DNA of 64,000 bases from Saccharopolyspora hirsuta (GTDB lineage: Bacteria > Actinomycetota > Actinomycetes > Mycobacteriales > Pseudonocardiaceae). The stretch is from contig NZ_VWPH01000008.1 in the NCBI RefSeq assembly GCF_008630535.1, forward strand, positions 62,001 to 126,000. The letters are read 5' to 3'. Below the pieces are notes generated by a model, which was not told the DNA's origin, did not search any database, and was given only the letters and a program-made list of their open reading frames with translations. How positions within the stretch are numbered: the first letter of the stretch is position 1; the number at the start of each line of letters is the position of its first letter. This document shows positions 35,202-43,303 of the stretch, in pieces. Both the position numbers and the translations under genes were made by a program.

Positions 35202-37022
35202 GTGATGCGCACGCACGAGACCGGATCGCTGCGCGCCGGTCATGCCGGGCAGACCGTCACCCTCGCCGGGTGGGTGGCGCGCCGTCGCGATCACGGCGGG
35301 GTCATCTTCATCGATCTGCGCGACGCTTCGGGCGTCGCCCAGGTCGTCTTCCGCGAGGGCGAGATGGCCGAGCGGGCCCACCGGCTGCGCTCCGAGTTCT
35401 GCGTCCAGGTCACCGGCGAGGTGGTCCGCCGCCCCGAGGGCAACGAGAACCCGGAGATCGCCACCGGCGAGATCGAGGTGACCGCCACCGAGCTGGTGGT
35501 GCTCTCCGAGTCCGCGCCGCTGCCGTTCCCGCTGGACGAGCACCTGGAGGTCGGCGAGGAGGTCCGGCTCAAGCACCGCTACCTGGACCTGCGCCGCGCC
35601 GAACCGGCCCGGGCCATGCGGATGCGCAGCGAGATCAACCGCATCGCGCGGAACGTCCTGCACGACCTCGACTTCGTCGAGGTCGAGACGCCGACCATGA
35701 CCCGCTCGACGCCGGAGGGCGCGCGGGACTTCCTGATCCCGGCCCGCCTGCAGCCCGGCAACTGGTACGCGCTGCCGCAGTCGCCGCAGCTGTTCAAGCA
35801 GCTGCTGATGGTCGGCGGTCTGGAGCGGTACTTCCAGATCGCGCGCTGCTACCGCGACGAGGACTTCCGCGCCGACCGGCAGCCGGAGTTCACCCAGCTC
35901 GACATCGAGATGAGCTTCGTCGAGCAGGACGACGTCATCGAGCTGGGCGAGACGATCCTGGCCGCGCTGTGGCGCGAGCTCGCCGACCACGAGATCCCGC
36001 GCCCGATCCCGCGGATCACCTACGCCGAGGCGATGGCCAAGTACGGCACGGACAAGCCGGACCTGCGCTTCGGCCTCGAGCTCACCGAGATGACCGAGTA
36101 CTTCAAGGACACCCCGTTCCGGGTGTTCAAGGCCCCGTACGTCGGTGCCGTGGTGATGCCGGGCGGCGCGAGCCAGCCGCGGCGCCAGCTCGACGCCTGG
36201 CAGGAGTGGGCCAAGCAGCGCGGGGCCAAGGGCCTGGCCTACGTGCTGATCGGCGAGGACGGCACGCTGTCCGGCCCGGTCGCGAAGAACCTCTCCGAAG
36301 CCGAGCGGGAGGGCCTGGCCAAGGCCGTCGGCGCGAACCCCGGCGACTGCGTGTTCTTCGCCGCCGGCCCGCGCTCGGCGGCCCGCGGTCTGCTCGGCGC
36401 GGCCCGGTTGGAGATCGGTGAGCGCTGCGGCCTGATCGACCACGACGCCTGGGCGTTCGTGTGGGTCGTCGACGCCCCGATGTTCGAGCCGGTCGACGAG
36501 ACCGACGACGTGGTGGTCGGCAGCGGCCGCTGGACCGCGGTGCACCACCCGTTCACCTCGCCGAACGCGGACTGGGTGGACAACTTCGAGCAGGACCCGG
36601 CGAACGCGCTGGCCTGGGCCTACGACATCGTCTGCAACGGCAACGAGATCGGCGGCGGCTCCATCCGTATCCACCGCTCGGACGTCCAGGAGCGGGTCTT
36701 CGAGCTGCTGGGCATCTCCCACGAGCAGGCGCAGGACAAGTTCGGCTTCCTGCTGGAGGCGTTCAAGTTCGGCCCGCCGCCGCACGGCGGCATCGCCTTC
36801 GGCTGGGACCGGATCTGCATGCTGCTGGCCGGTGCCGACTCGCTGCGCGACGTCATCGCCTTCCCGAAGAGCGGCGGCGGGTTCGACCCGCTGACCGGGG
36901 CACCGTCGCCGATCACCATCGAGCAGCGCAAGGAGGCGGGCATCGACGCCAAGCCCGCCGCGCAGGTCGGCGACCAGAGCATCTCGGTGTTCCCGCCCGG
37001 CGTGGTGGAGAAGCAGGGCTGA
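35202..37022 (+). CDS. aspS: Aspartyl-tRNA synthetase, probably non-discriminating
   Basis: 606-aa bacterial-type AspRS: N-terminal OB-fold anticodon domain, class II core with motif 2 ([22 protein letters not shown]), the bacterial GAD insertion (about 290-420) and motif 3 ([13 protein letters not shown]). In the anticodon domain the segment reads [15 protein letters not shown]; His after RRD is the residue linked to relaxed tRNA choice, against Leu in E. coli. It therefore probably also makes Asp-tRNA-Asn for GatCAB, as described for mycobacteria. GTG 35202 is followed by ATG 35205; either may be used. Confidence 0.95.
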   Translation: MMRTHETGSLRAGHAGQTVTLAGWVARRRDHGGVIFIDLRDASGVAQVVFREGEMAERAHRLRSEFCVQVTGEVVRRPEGNENPEIATGEIEVTATELVVLSESAPLPFPLDEHLEVGEEVRLKHRYLDLRRAEPARAMRMRSEINRIARNVLHDLDFVEVETPTMTRSTPEGARDFLIPARLQPGNWYALPQSPQLFKQLLMVGGLERYFQIARCYRDEDFRADRQPEFTQLDIEMSFVEQDDVIELGETILAALWRELADHEIPRPIPRITYAEAMAKYGTDKPDLRFGLELTEMTEYFKDTPFRVFKAPYVGAVVMPGGASQPRRQLDAWQEWAKQRGAKGLAYVLIGEDGTLSGPVAKNLSEAEREGLAKAVGANPGDCVFFAAGPRSAARGLLGAARLEIGERCGLIDHDAWAFVWVVDAPMFEPVDETDDVVVGSGRWTAVHHPFTSPNADWVDNFEQDPANALAWAYDIVCNGNEIGGGSIRIHRSDVQERVFELLGISHEQAQDKFGFLLEAFKFGPPPHGGIAFGWDRICMLLAGADSLRDVIAFPKSGGGFDPLTGAPSPITIEQRKEAGIDAKPAAQVGDQSISVFPPGVVEKQG

Positions 37023-37035
37023 CCCGGGACGCGAC

Positions 37036-37977
37036 GTGCTGCACCTCCGGGTGATCTGTCCGGCCGAGCACACCGAGCGGGTGCTGGCCGGTCTCCGGAC
37101 GCACCCGGGGGCGGCGCACATCGTGCTGGTGCGCGGCGGTGCGGTCGAACCGGCGGGCGACCTGATCGAGGTCGACCTGGCCCGGGAGGCCGCCGACGAC
37201 GTGCTGTCCTCGATCCGGGCCTCGGAGCTCGCCGAGGTCGGCGCGGTGACCATCACCGACGCGGGCACCACGATGTCGCAGCGCGCGGAGCGGGCCGAGG
37301 AGTCCGCGCCCGGTGACGCCGACGACGCGGTGGTGTGGGACGAGCTGATCGCCCGCACCGGCGAGGAGTCCCGGCTCACCGGCACCTTCCTGGCGTTCCT
37401 GTGCATCGCCTGCGTGCTGGCGGCGGTCGGGATCGTCACCGACTCGCCGGTGACGATCGTCGGCGCGATGGTGGTCGGGCCCGAGTTCGGGCCGCTGGCC
37501 GCCATCGCGGTCGGTCTGGTGGTGCGGCGCTGGCTGCTGGTCCGCCGGGCCGCGCTGGCGCTGGCCGTCGGGTTCCCGGTGGCCATGCTGGTCACCGCGG
37601 CCGCCTCGCTCGGCGGCGAGTGGATCGGGCTGATCGACCGCACCGGGTTGCCCGCGGACAGCCAGGTGTCGTTCGTCTACCAGGTCGGCTGGCCGTCGCT
37701 CGTCGTGTCGCTGCTGGCCGGTGCGGCCGGGATGCTGTCGCTGCCCTCGGCGAAGTCCGCCGTCCTGGTCGGCGTGTTCATCTCGGTCACCACGGTGCCC
37801 GCCGCCGGTTACGCGGTGGTGGCGGCGACGCTCGGCGACTGGGTGCAGTGCGCCAGTTCGGTCGCCCAGCTCGCGGTGAACCTGGTGGGCATCGTCGTGT
37901 CCGCGACCGCGGTCCTCCTGCTGCGGGCCCGGAGAGCGCGGTTGGGTGACGGAGTGCCGACGCGGGAAATGCTGTAG
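37036..37977 (+). CDS. DUF389 membrane protein
   Basis: 313-aa protein: N-terminal soluble domain (about 1-75) and a DUF389 membrane domain from about residue 110 with LTGTFLAFLCIACVLAAVGIVTDSPVTIVGAMVVGPEFGPLAA. About six helices. GTG 37036 lies 13 nt after the aspS stop, so it is probably co-transcribed. Function unknown. Confidence 0.82.
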   Translation: MLHLRVICPAEHTERVLAGLRTHPGAAHIVLVRGGAVEPAGDLIEVDLAREAADDVLSSIRASELAEVGAVTITDAGTTMSQRAERAEESAPGDADDAVVWDELIARTGEESRLTGTFLAFLCIACVLAAVGIVTDSPVTIVGAMVVGPEFGPLAAIAVGLVVRRWLLVRRAALALAVGFPVAMLVTAAASLGGEWIGLIDRTGLPADSQVSFVYQVGWPSLVVSLLAGAAGMLSLPSAKSAVLVGVFISVTTVPAAGYAVVAATLGDWVQCASSVAQLAVNLVGIVVSATAVLLLRARRARLGDGVPTREML

Positions 37978-38115
37978 GTGGGATCGCGGCCGCCGTGCAA
38001 CGCGGACGGCCCGCTGTTCCGTCAAGGTCCAGGGGGGAGTGCGCACGGGGCCGGTCGGTCGCCGCGGGAGCGGCGGACGGCTGTCCACCGGCGAACACGC
38101 TGCGATTACGACTGC

Positions 38116-38177
38116 TGACCGGTTGTGTGTCACTTGACCGGTTATGGCAGCTCGGGTTCATGTTGTGGGGGTAGTGT
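38116..38177 (+). promoter_or_regulatory. Direct repeat and -10 upstream of the kinase-like gene
   Basis: TGACCGGTT occurs twice (38116-38124 and 38135-38143), 19 bp apart, close to two helical turns. TAGTGT (38172-38177) is a -10 candidate 9 nt before the ATG, giving little or no leader. The repeat could be an activator site. Confidence 0.4.
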
Positions 38178-38186
38178 CTGGAGACG

Positions 38187-39401
38187 ATGAGCGTGGAGAT
38201 CACCACCGGCCCCCCGGAGGTTCGCGTCCCGGTCCGCACCGAGGCGACAGACACCGTCGGGACCGCGGAAGCTGTGCTGAGCAAGCGGACCGGAGCACCG
38301 GTCCGGCTTGCCGATGCCGAGGACCTCGGCGGTAGCGACCGCTCGGTAGTCATGCGGGTGCGGATCGCCGAGTCGCCCTTCGAGCTGCCCAGGACCGTCG
38401 TGGTCAAGCACTACGGCGAGTGCCCGTCGGAAGCCCGGTCCGACCCCTTCGCGCACGAAGCGGCGAGCTGCCAGCTCACCACGGCGCTACCGCCCGAAGC
38501 GCGGGTCGGTCCCGAGCTCATCGCCCACGACGCGACCGAGCGCCTGCTGGTGCTGGAGGACCTCGGGCGCGGCTCCACGCTGGCGGACGTGCTGTTCGCC
38601 GACGACTCCCGCGTCGCCGAGCGCGCGCTGCTGGCATGGGCGCGGGCGCTCGGGCGGCTGCACAGCACCACTGCGGGCTGCGAGGCGGACTTCGACGCGC
38701 TGATGCGGCGGCTGGGCGCCAAGTCGTGGACCGACCCGGTGGCCGACGACATCGTGCGCTCGGCGTCCGAGCTGCCGGAGCTGCTCAGCCAGGTCCTCGG
38801 GGTGGACACCTCGCCGGGCATGGTCGAGCGGCTCGACGCGGCGACCGAGCTGCTGAAGTCGAGCCGGTACCGGGCCTTCAGCCCGTCGGACATCTGCCCG
38901 GACAACAGCCTGGTGACCGGCAGCAGCGGGGTGCGGTTCCTGGACTTCGAGTGGGGCTGCGTGCGCGACGTCGCGATGGACGCGGCGTACCTGCAGTACC
39001 CGTTCCCGTCGTCGTGGTGCTCGTACGCGCTGCCGGACAACCTCGCCGAGAGCATGCTGTCCACCTGGCGCTCGGAGATCGCCGAGGTCTGGCCGGAGCT
39101 GGACGACGACGAGGTGCTGCTGCCCCGGCTCTTCGACGCCCAGCTGCTGTGGGTCTGGGTGTCCACCTGGTGGTTCCTGCCGCGCACCGGCGAGACCGAC
39201 CGGCCCATCGACCTGCACATGCCCTCGCCGCGCCGCAGCACGGCGCTGGTCGACCGGTGGCGGCACCTGCGGGCCGACGCGGTGGCGGCCGACCTGGACG
39301 ACGTCGCGGACTTCGCCGACCAGGTGGTGGACGCGCTGGTCGACCGCTTCGGCGCGGGCGCCCTTCACCTGCAGCCCTACCCGGCGTTCCGCACGGAGTG
39401 A
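38187..39401 (+). CDS. APH-like phosphotransferase with altered catalytic motif
   Basis: 404-aa protein of the aminoglycoside-phosphotransferase/choline-kinase fold. N-lobe lysine in RTVVVKHYGE, hinge in LLVLEDLGRG, and catalytic loop at about residue 231 reading SPSDICPDN: the Asp and Asn of the usual HxDxxxxN are present, the His is not. The metal-binding Asp follows in FLDFEWG (about 252). ATG 38187 follows TGGAG. Small-molecule kinase or pseudo-kinase; substrate unknown. Confidence 0.75.
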   Translation: MSVEITTGPPEVRVPVRTEATDTVGTAEAVLSKRTGAPVRLADAEDLGGSDRSVVMRVRIAESPFELPRTVVVKHYGECPSEARSDPFAHEAASCQLTTALPPEARVGPELIAHDATERLLVLEDLGRGSTLADVLFADDSRVAERALLAWARALGRLHSTTAGCEADFDALMRRLGAKSWTDPVADDIVRSASELPELLSQVLGVDTSPGMVERLDAATELLKSSRYRAFSPSDICPDNSLVTGSSGVRFLDFEWGCVRDVAMDAAYLQYPFPSSWCSYALPDNLAESMLSTWRSEIAEVWPELDDDEVLLPRLFDAQLLWVWVSTWWFLPRTGETDRPIDLHMPSPRRSTALVDRWRHLRADAVAADLDDVADFADQVVDALVDRFGAGALHLQPYPAFRTE

Positions 39402-39463
39402 GCGCGCGCTAGTCGGTTTCACGCGCGAGAAGTGCGTTGCGCGGGCGCATCCCCACCTGCTTG

Positions 39464-39496
39464 GATGCATATCCAGATGTTTGCATGATATGCATC
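39464..39496 (+). promoter_or_regulatory. Inverted repeat before the GNAT start
   Basis: Perfect 10-bp arms GATGCATATC / GATATGCATC (39464-39473 / 39487-39496) with a 13-nt spacer, ending 10 nt before ATG 39507. AT-rich against its surroundings. Either an operator or an RNA hairpin next to the ribosome site. Confidence 0.5.
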
Positions 39497-39506
39497 GGCG
39501 GTGGGG

Positions 39507-40229
39507 ATGGTTTCGTTCGGCGCGGAGATCGAGCGGGCGGCGGCCGCCACCTGGCCCGCCTCGACGGTGGAGCGGGTGGACGGCTGGCTCCTGCGGCACT
39601 GCGACCTGCTCGCGCGCAAGCGCTCGAACTCGGCGCTGCCGCCGGAGGAGGGCTGGAGCCCGGCCGGTGTCGAGCGGGTGGAGCAGTTCTACGCGGCTCG
39701 CGGCGCGGCGGCGGTCGTGCAGGTCAGCCCGCTGGAGCGGCACGCCGACCTGGACGCCGTGCTCGCGGAGCGGGGCTATCGGTCGGTCTCGCCCACCGAG
39801 GTCATGTTCGCCGACGCCGGGCAGGCGGTCGGCGCGTGTCCGGCGGGGGAGTTCGAGGTGCGGCTGGAGCCGCGTCCGCGCTCGCCCTGGCTGGACGCCG
39901 TCGAGGCGGTGGGCGGTGCGCCGGAGCCGAGCCTGGACCGGGTGCCGGAGCCCGCGCGGTTCGCGATCGCGTCGCGGGACGGGGTGCCGGTCGGGGTCGG
40001 CATGTTCGCCGAGTCGGCGGGCTGGTGCGGCGTCTACGGGATGGCCACGCATCCCGGCTGGCGGCGGCGCGGGGTGGCCACCGCGGTCCTGCGGGCGGGT
40101 GCGCTGTGGGCGTCCGGCCTGGGGGCCCGGCTCTTCCTGCAGGTCGAGGCGGACAACCCCGGTGCGCGGCGGCTTTACGCGGCGGCGGGCTTCCGGACCG
40201 CGCACCGCTACCACTACCGAGTTCGCTGA
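39507..40229 (+). CDS. GNAT-family acetyltransferase
   Basis: 240-aa protein with a C-terminal GNAT domain: core strand YGMATHPGWRRRGVATAVLRAGA (acetyl-CoA loop) and NPGARRLYAAAGF. The N-terminal 100 residues (WPASTVERVDGWLLRHC, RKRSNSALPPEE) form a second, GNAT-like half seen in actinobacterial homologues. ATG 39507 is preferred over GTG 39501. Preceded by an inverted repeat. Substrate unknown. Confidence 0.82.
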   Translation: MVSFGAEIERAAAATWPASTVERVDGWLLRHCDLLARKRSNSALPPEEGWSPAGVERVEQFYAARGAAAVVQVSPLERHADLDAVLAERGYRSVSPTEVMFADAGQAVGACPAGEFEVRLEPRPRSPWLDAVEAVGGAPEPSLDRVPEPARFAIASRDGVPVGVGMFAESAGWCGVYGMATHPGWRRRGVATAVLRAGALWASGLGARLFLQVEADNPGARRLYAAAGFRTAHRYHYRVR

Positions 40230-40572
40230 ACGGAGCGCGTTTCCGGCGCGTTTCCGCGCTGTCATATTCCTGCGGCGGAGCGGTGCACTCGATCCGGTAA
40301 TGCTGGTCACATCGCGAGTACTTTCCGTAGCGAACGGTGTTTACGCACCGCAGCGAACGGCGTGGTGTCCACCCGGCAACCGGGTGAATTCGCAGGTCGC
40401 GCGCGATGGATTAACATATCTTCATTGGTTTCGGGATGTGGGTGGCGCCGGATCTGCGACTTGCGCTCGGGTGGCGGTCGTCGGATACCTTTAGTTCAGC
40501 GTTTCGCTACTTCTCCCCTCTACCGTCGACGACGCCGGTGGGGGATCGGCTGCCCAATTTTCGGAGGACTCG
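40230..40572 (+). promoter_or_regulatory. Gap with candidate promoter of the small secreted protein
   Basis: No gene seen. The region is less GC-rich than its flanks. TTGCGC (40461-40466), 19-nt spacer, TACCTT (40486-40491) would give a leader of about 75 nt. CGGAGG just before 40573 is the ribosome site. Confidence 0.38.
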
Positions 40573-40944
40573 GTGCACGGCAAGGTTTGGCGGATCACGA
40601 GGGCTGGGTTGTTCCTGGTCCTCGCGGTCGTGCTCGCCGTGCTGGGGCCGGCCCAGGCGACCGGGGAGGGCTGCTCGCCGCCGCGCTCGGGACCTGCGGA
40701 AACCAACGAGACCAAGGAGAACACCGAGAAGCTCCGCGAGCGGCTGCCCGGGGTCACGCTGAACCGCCGCTGCGGGGTTCGGGCGGAAGTCCGGCGGGCG
40801 CCCCTGCCCAAGGTGCTGCAACCGGCCGCCGGGGTGGAAATCCGGCCTCGATCGAGAATCCTCCCAAATCCTGGGAGCGATCCCTACCACGATTTCATGA
40901 AGCTTAAACATTCTCCGGACGTGCTCCAGGTGGTCCGGCACTGA
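40573..40944 (+). CDS. Small secreted protein
   Basis: 123-aa protein with an N-terminal signal peptide: KVWRITRAGLFLVLAVVLAVLGPAQA, cleavage likely after PAQA at about residue 29. The mature part is about 94 residues, basic and Pro/Arg-rich, with two Cys (EGCSPPRSG and RRCGVRAE) that could form a disulphide. CGGAGG precedes the GTG start. No homology recognised. It precedes carbonic anhydrase by 46 bp and may be co-expressed. Confidence 0.6.
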   Translation: MHGKVWRITRAGLFLVLAVVLAVLGPAQATGEGCSPPRSGPAETNETKENTEKLRERLPGVTLNRRCGVRAEVRRAPLPKVLQPAAGVEIRPRSRILPNPGSDPYHDFMKLKHSPDVLQVVRH

Positions 40945-40990
40945 TCGGTCCTGCTCGCCGACATTTCCATGCCGACGACACGGAGACCCA

Positions 40991-41587
40991 ATGAGCTTCG
41001 AACATTTCGTGCGACACGCCCGACGTCACTCGAGCGCGCTTTCCGCCGATCGCCGACAGCAGCTGGCCGCGGGGCAGAAACCGTCCGCGCTGTTCATCGG
41101 CTGTTCGGATTCCCGGGTGATCCCGTCCCAGATCACCGGGGCGGAGCCGGGCACCCTGTTCGAACTGCGGACCGCGGGCAATGTGGTCCCGGAATACGCG
41201 CCGGACTCGGCGTCCAGCGAAATGGCCACCATCGAATACGCGGTGCTGGTGCTGCGCGTGCCGGAGATCATCGTCTGCGGCCACTCGCACTGCGGCGCGG
41301 TCACCGCGCTGACCGTGGCCGGGCGCGGGCTGGAGGAGCTGCCCGCGCTGTGCACCTGGCTGGGCACCGGTGACCTGACCTGCTCCGAGCCGGAGGACCC
41401 CAGCGTCCGCTCGGAGAGCAAGCGGCACGTCCTGGAGCAGCTGCGCACGCTGCGCGAGTACCCGTTCATCCGCAACCGGATCGACGCCGGTGAGCTGCGG
41501 CTGCACGGCTGGTTCTACGAGATCGACACCGGCCTGGTCTACACCTGCCCGCAGGCGTCGGAGGACACCGACTTCCTGCCGCTGTAG
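40991..41587 (+). CDS. Beta-class carbonic anhydrase
   Basis: 198-aa zinc enzyme interconverting CO2 and bicarbonate. Zinc ligands C38, H98 and C101 (CSDSRV and CGHSHCG) and the D40/R42 dyad are visible. No signal peptide, so cytoplasmic. The downstream gene is a SulP transporter; such pairs are common and suggest bicarbonate uptake coupled to CO2 conversion. Confidence 0.92.
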   Translation: MSFEHFVRHARRHSSALSADRRQQLAAGQKPSALFIGCSDSRVIPSQITGAEPGTLFELRTAGNVVPEYAPDSASSEMATIEYAVLVLRVPEIIVCGHSHCGAVTALTVAGRGLEELPALCTWLGTGDLTCSEPEDPSVRSESKRHVLEQLRTLREYPFIRNRIDAGELRLHGWFYEIDTGLVYTCPQASEDTDFLPL

Positions 41588-41605
41588 GGCTCGCACTTCC
41601 CACCA

Positions 41606-41632
41606 CGCCGCGCACCACGGGGGTGCGCGGCG
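41606..41632 (+). terminator. Hairpin between carbonic anhydrase and SulP genes
   Basis: CGCCGCGCACC/GGTGCGCGGCG (41606-41616 / 41622-41632), 11 perfect pairs with a 5-nt loop, 19 nt after the stop. Could terminate or partly attenuate read-through. Confidence 0.6.
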
Positions 41633-41680
41633 CGGTGGCGGCTACCCGAAAGATCCTCAACTGGCCCTTGGAGGGGCACT

Positions 41681-43189
41681 GTGACTCGAGTCGAAATACC
41701 CTCGCAGCGCCGGAAGTCCGGCGTTCCGCAGTGGCCGAAGGCCACCTTCGGCGCCGACCTGGGCGCCTCGCTCGTGGTGTTCCTGGTGGCGGTGCCGCTG
41801 TGCGTCGGCGTGGCCGTCGCCTCCGGCGTGCCCGCCGAGCTGGGCATCGTCACCGGCATCGTCGGCGGTCTGCTCGTCGGGCTGCTGCCCGGCAGCACGA
41901 TGCAGGTCAGCGGCCCGGCCGCCGGGCTCACCGTGCTGGTGGCCTCGGCGGTGGAGCAGCACGGGCTCGCCGCGCTGGGGGTGGTCGTGCTCGGTGCCGG
42001 TGTGCTGCAGATCGTGCTGGGCATCAGCCGCCTGGGCACCTGGTTCCGCGCGATCTCGCCCTCGGTGGTGCAGGGCATGCTGGCCGGTATCGGCCTGGTG
42101 CTGATCCTCGGCCAGATCTACCCGGTCGGCGGGCTCGCGCAACCGGAGAGCACGTGGGCGAAGTTCGCCGGGATCCCCGACCTGATCGTGGCGGTGGTGA
42201 CCACGCCGGCGGGCCTCAGCGGCCTGGCGCTGGCGGCGCTGGCGCTGCTGATCACGGCGTTCTGGAAGAAGGTCCCGGGCAAGGCGAGCCTGGTACCGGG
42301 GCAGCTCGTGGCTGTGGTGGTGACCAGCGCGCTGGCGGTGCTGCTGGTGCTGCCGGTGCAGAAGGTGGAGGTCGGCTCGCTGCTGGCCGCGCTGAACCCG
42401 CCGGACGCCACCGCCTGGGGCATGCTGTTCAGCCCGGCCGTGCTCGGGTCGATCGTGACCTTCGCGCTGATCGCCTCGGCGGAGAGCTTGTTCAGCGCCG
42501 CGGCCGTGGACCGGATGCACGACGGGCCGAAGACCCAGTACAACAAGGAGCTCGTGGCGCAGGGCGTGGGCAACACCGTCTGCGGTGTGTTCGGCGCGCT
42601 GCCGATGACCGCGGTGATCGTGCGCAGCTCCGCCAACGTGCAGGCCGGGGCCAAGACGAAGCTGTCCCGGGTGCTGCACGGCTTCTGGCTGCTGCTGTTC
42701 GTCGTGCTGCTGCCGGGTGTCCTGTCCTTCATCCCGACCGCGGTGCTCGCCGCCCTGCTGATCCAGGCCGGGTGGAAGCTGCTCGAACTGCGGCAGGTCG
42801 CGGCGCTGGTCCGGGAGAACCGCTCCGAGGCGTTCGTGCTGGTCCTGACCGCGACCATGATCGTGGCCACGGATCTGCTGATCGGCACCCTCACCGGCTT
42901 GGCCGTGGCGATCGTCAAGACCGCGATCGAGGTGTCCTGGCTGTCGGTCAAGTCCGAGCACGGTGACGAGCAGGTGCGCGTCGAGCTGGGCGGCAACGCG
43001 ACCTTCCTGAGGTTGCCGCGGCTGCTGGACCACCTCGAGACGCTGCCGACCGGCAAGCACGTCCACCTGGACCTGACCATGGTCCGGCACCTCGACCGGG
43101 CCTGCCACCAGGCGGTCGAGCACTGGGCCGCGCAACGGCGGCGCAGCGACGGCACCGTCGAGGTGGCCCTGCCCGCCCGGGTGGGCTGA
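41681..43189 (+). CDS. SulP-family anion transporter
   Basis: 502-aa SulP (SLC26) transporter with about 12 membrane segments: FGADLGASLVVFLVAVPLCVGVAVASG at the first helices, GSTMQVSGPAAGLTVLVA at the substrate-site half-helix and FALIASAESLFSAAAVDRM. A reduced STAS-like domain (about 420-502, HVHLDLTMVRHLDRACHQAV) ends the protein. GGAGGGG lies before GTG 41681. Next to carbonic anhydrase; bicarbonate is the likely substrate, sulphate possible. Confidence 0.9.
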   Translation: MTRVEIPSQRRKSGVPQWPKATFGADLGASLVVFLVAVPLCVGVAVASGVPAELGIVTGIVGGLLVGLLPGSTMQVSGPAAGLTVLVASAVEQHGLAALGVVVLGAGVLQIVLGISRLGTWFRAISPSVVQGMLAGIGLVLILGQIYPVGGLAQPESTWAKFAGIPDLIVAVVTTPAGLSGLALAALALLITAFWKKVPGKASLVPGQLVAVVVTSALAVLLVLPVQKVEVGSLLAALNPPDATAWGMLFSPAVLGSIVTFALIASAESLFSAAAVDRMHDGPKTQYNKELVAQGVGNTVCGVFGALPMTAVIVRSSANVQAGAKTKLSRVLHGFWLLLFVVLLPGVLSFIPTAVLAALLIQAGWKLLELRQVAALVRENRSEAFVLVLTATMIVATDLLIGTLTGLAVAIVKTAIEVSWLSVKSEHGDEQVRVELGGNATFLRLPRLLDHLETLPTGKHVHLDLTMVRHLDRACHQAVEHWAAQRRRSDGTVEVALPARVG

Positions 43190-43194
43190 CGTTC

Positions 43195-43236
43195 CGTGAG
43201 CGCGCAGCGGTGCTTCGGCGCGGTTGCGCGCTCACG
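43195..43236 (+). terminator. Gene-end hairpin (CGTGAGCGCGC family)
   Basis: CGTGAGCGCGCA/TGCGCGCTCACG (43195-43206 / 43225-43236), 12 pairs, with an inner GC-TTCG-GC tip. It follows the SulP stop by 6 nt. Confidence 0.75.
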
Positions 43237-43291
43237 ATCCGCCCGCCCCGGGCAGGACGAGCCGTGCGCTCTGGCAGTCGGGGGCGGGCGG

Positions 43292-43297
43292 TAGCGT
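43292..43297 (+). promoter_or_regulatory. -10 element of rarA, leaderless start
   Basis: TAGCGT fits TANNNT and places transcription start at about 43304, exactly at the GTG of rarA. No Shine-Dalgarno lies in between, so a leaderless mRNA is likely. Confidence 0.5.
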
Positions 43298-43303
43298 CGA
43301 GGT

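Noticed and set aside
34862..36421. 519-codon frame overlapping aspS
   Set aside because: It is an alternative frame of aspS with Arg/Gly/Ala-rich low-complexity translation; the aspS frame is certain.
41537..41552. dre-like TGGTCTACACC near the end of the carbonic anhydrase gene
   Set aside because: Inside coding sequence, imperfect in the second half and explained by Leu-Val-Tyr-Thr codons.
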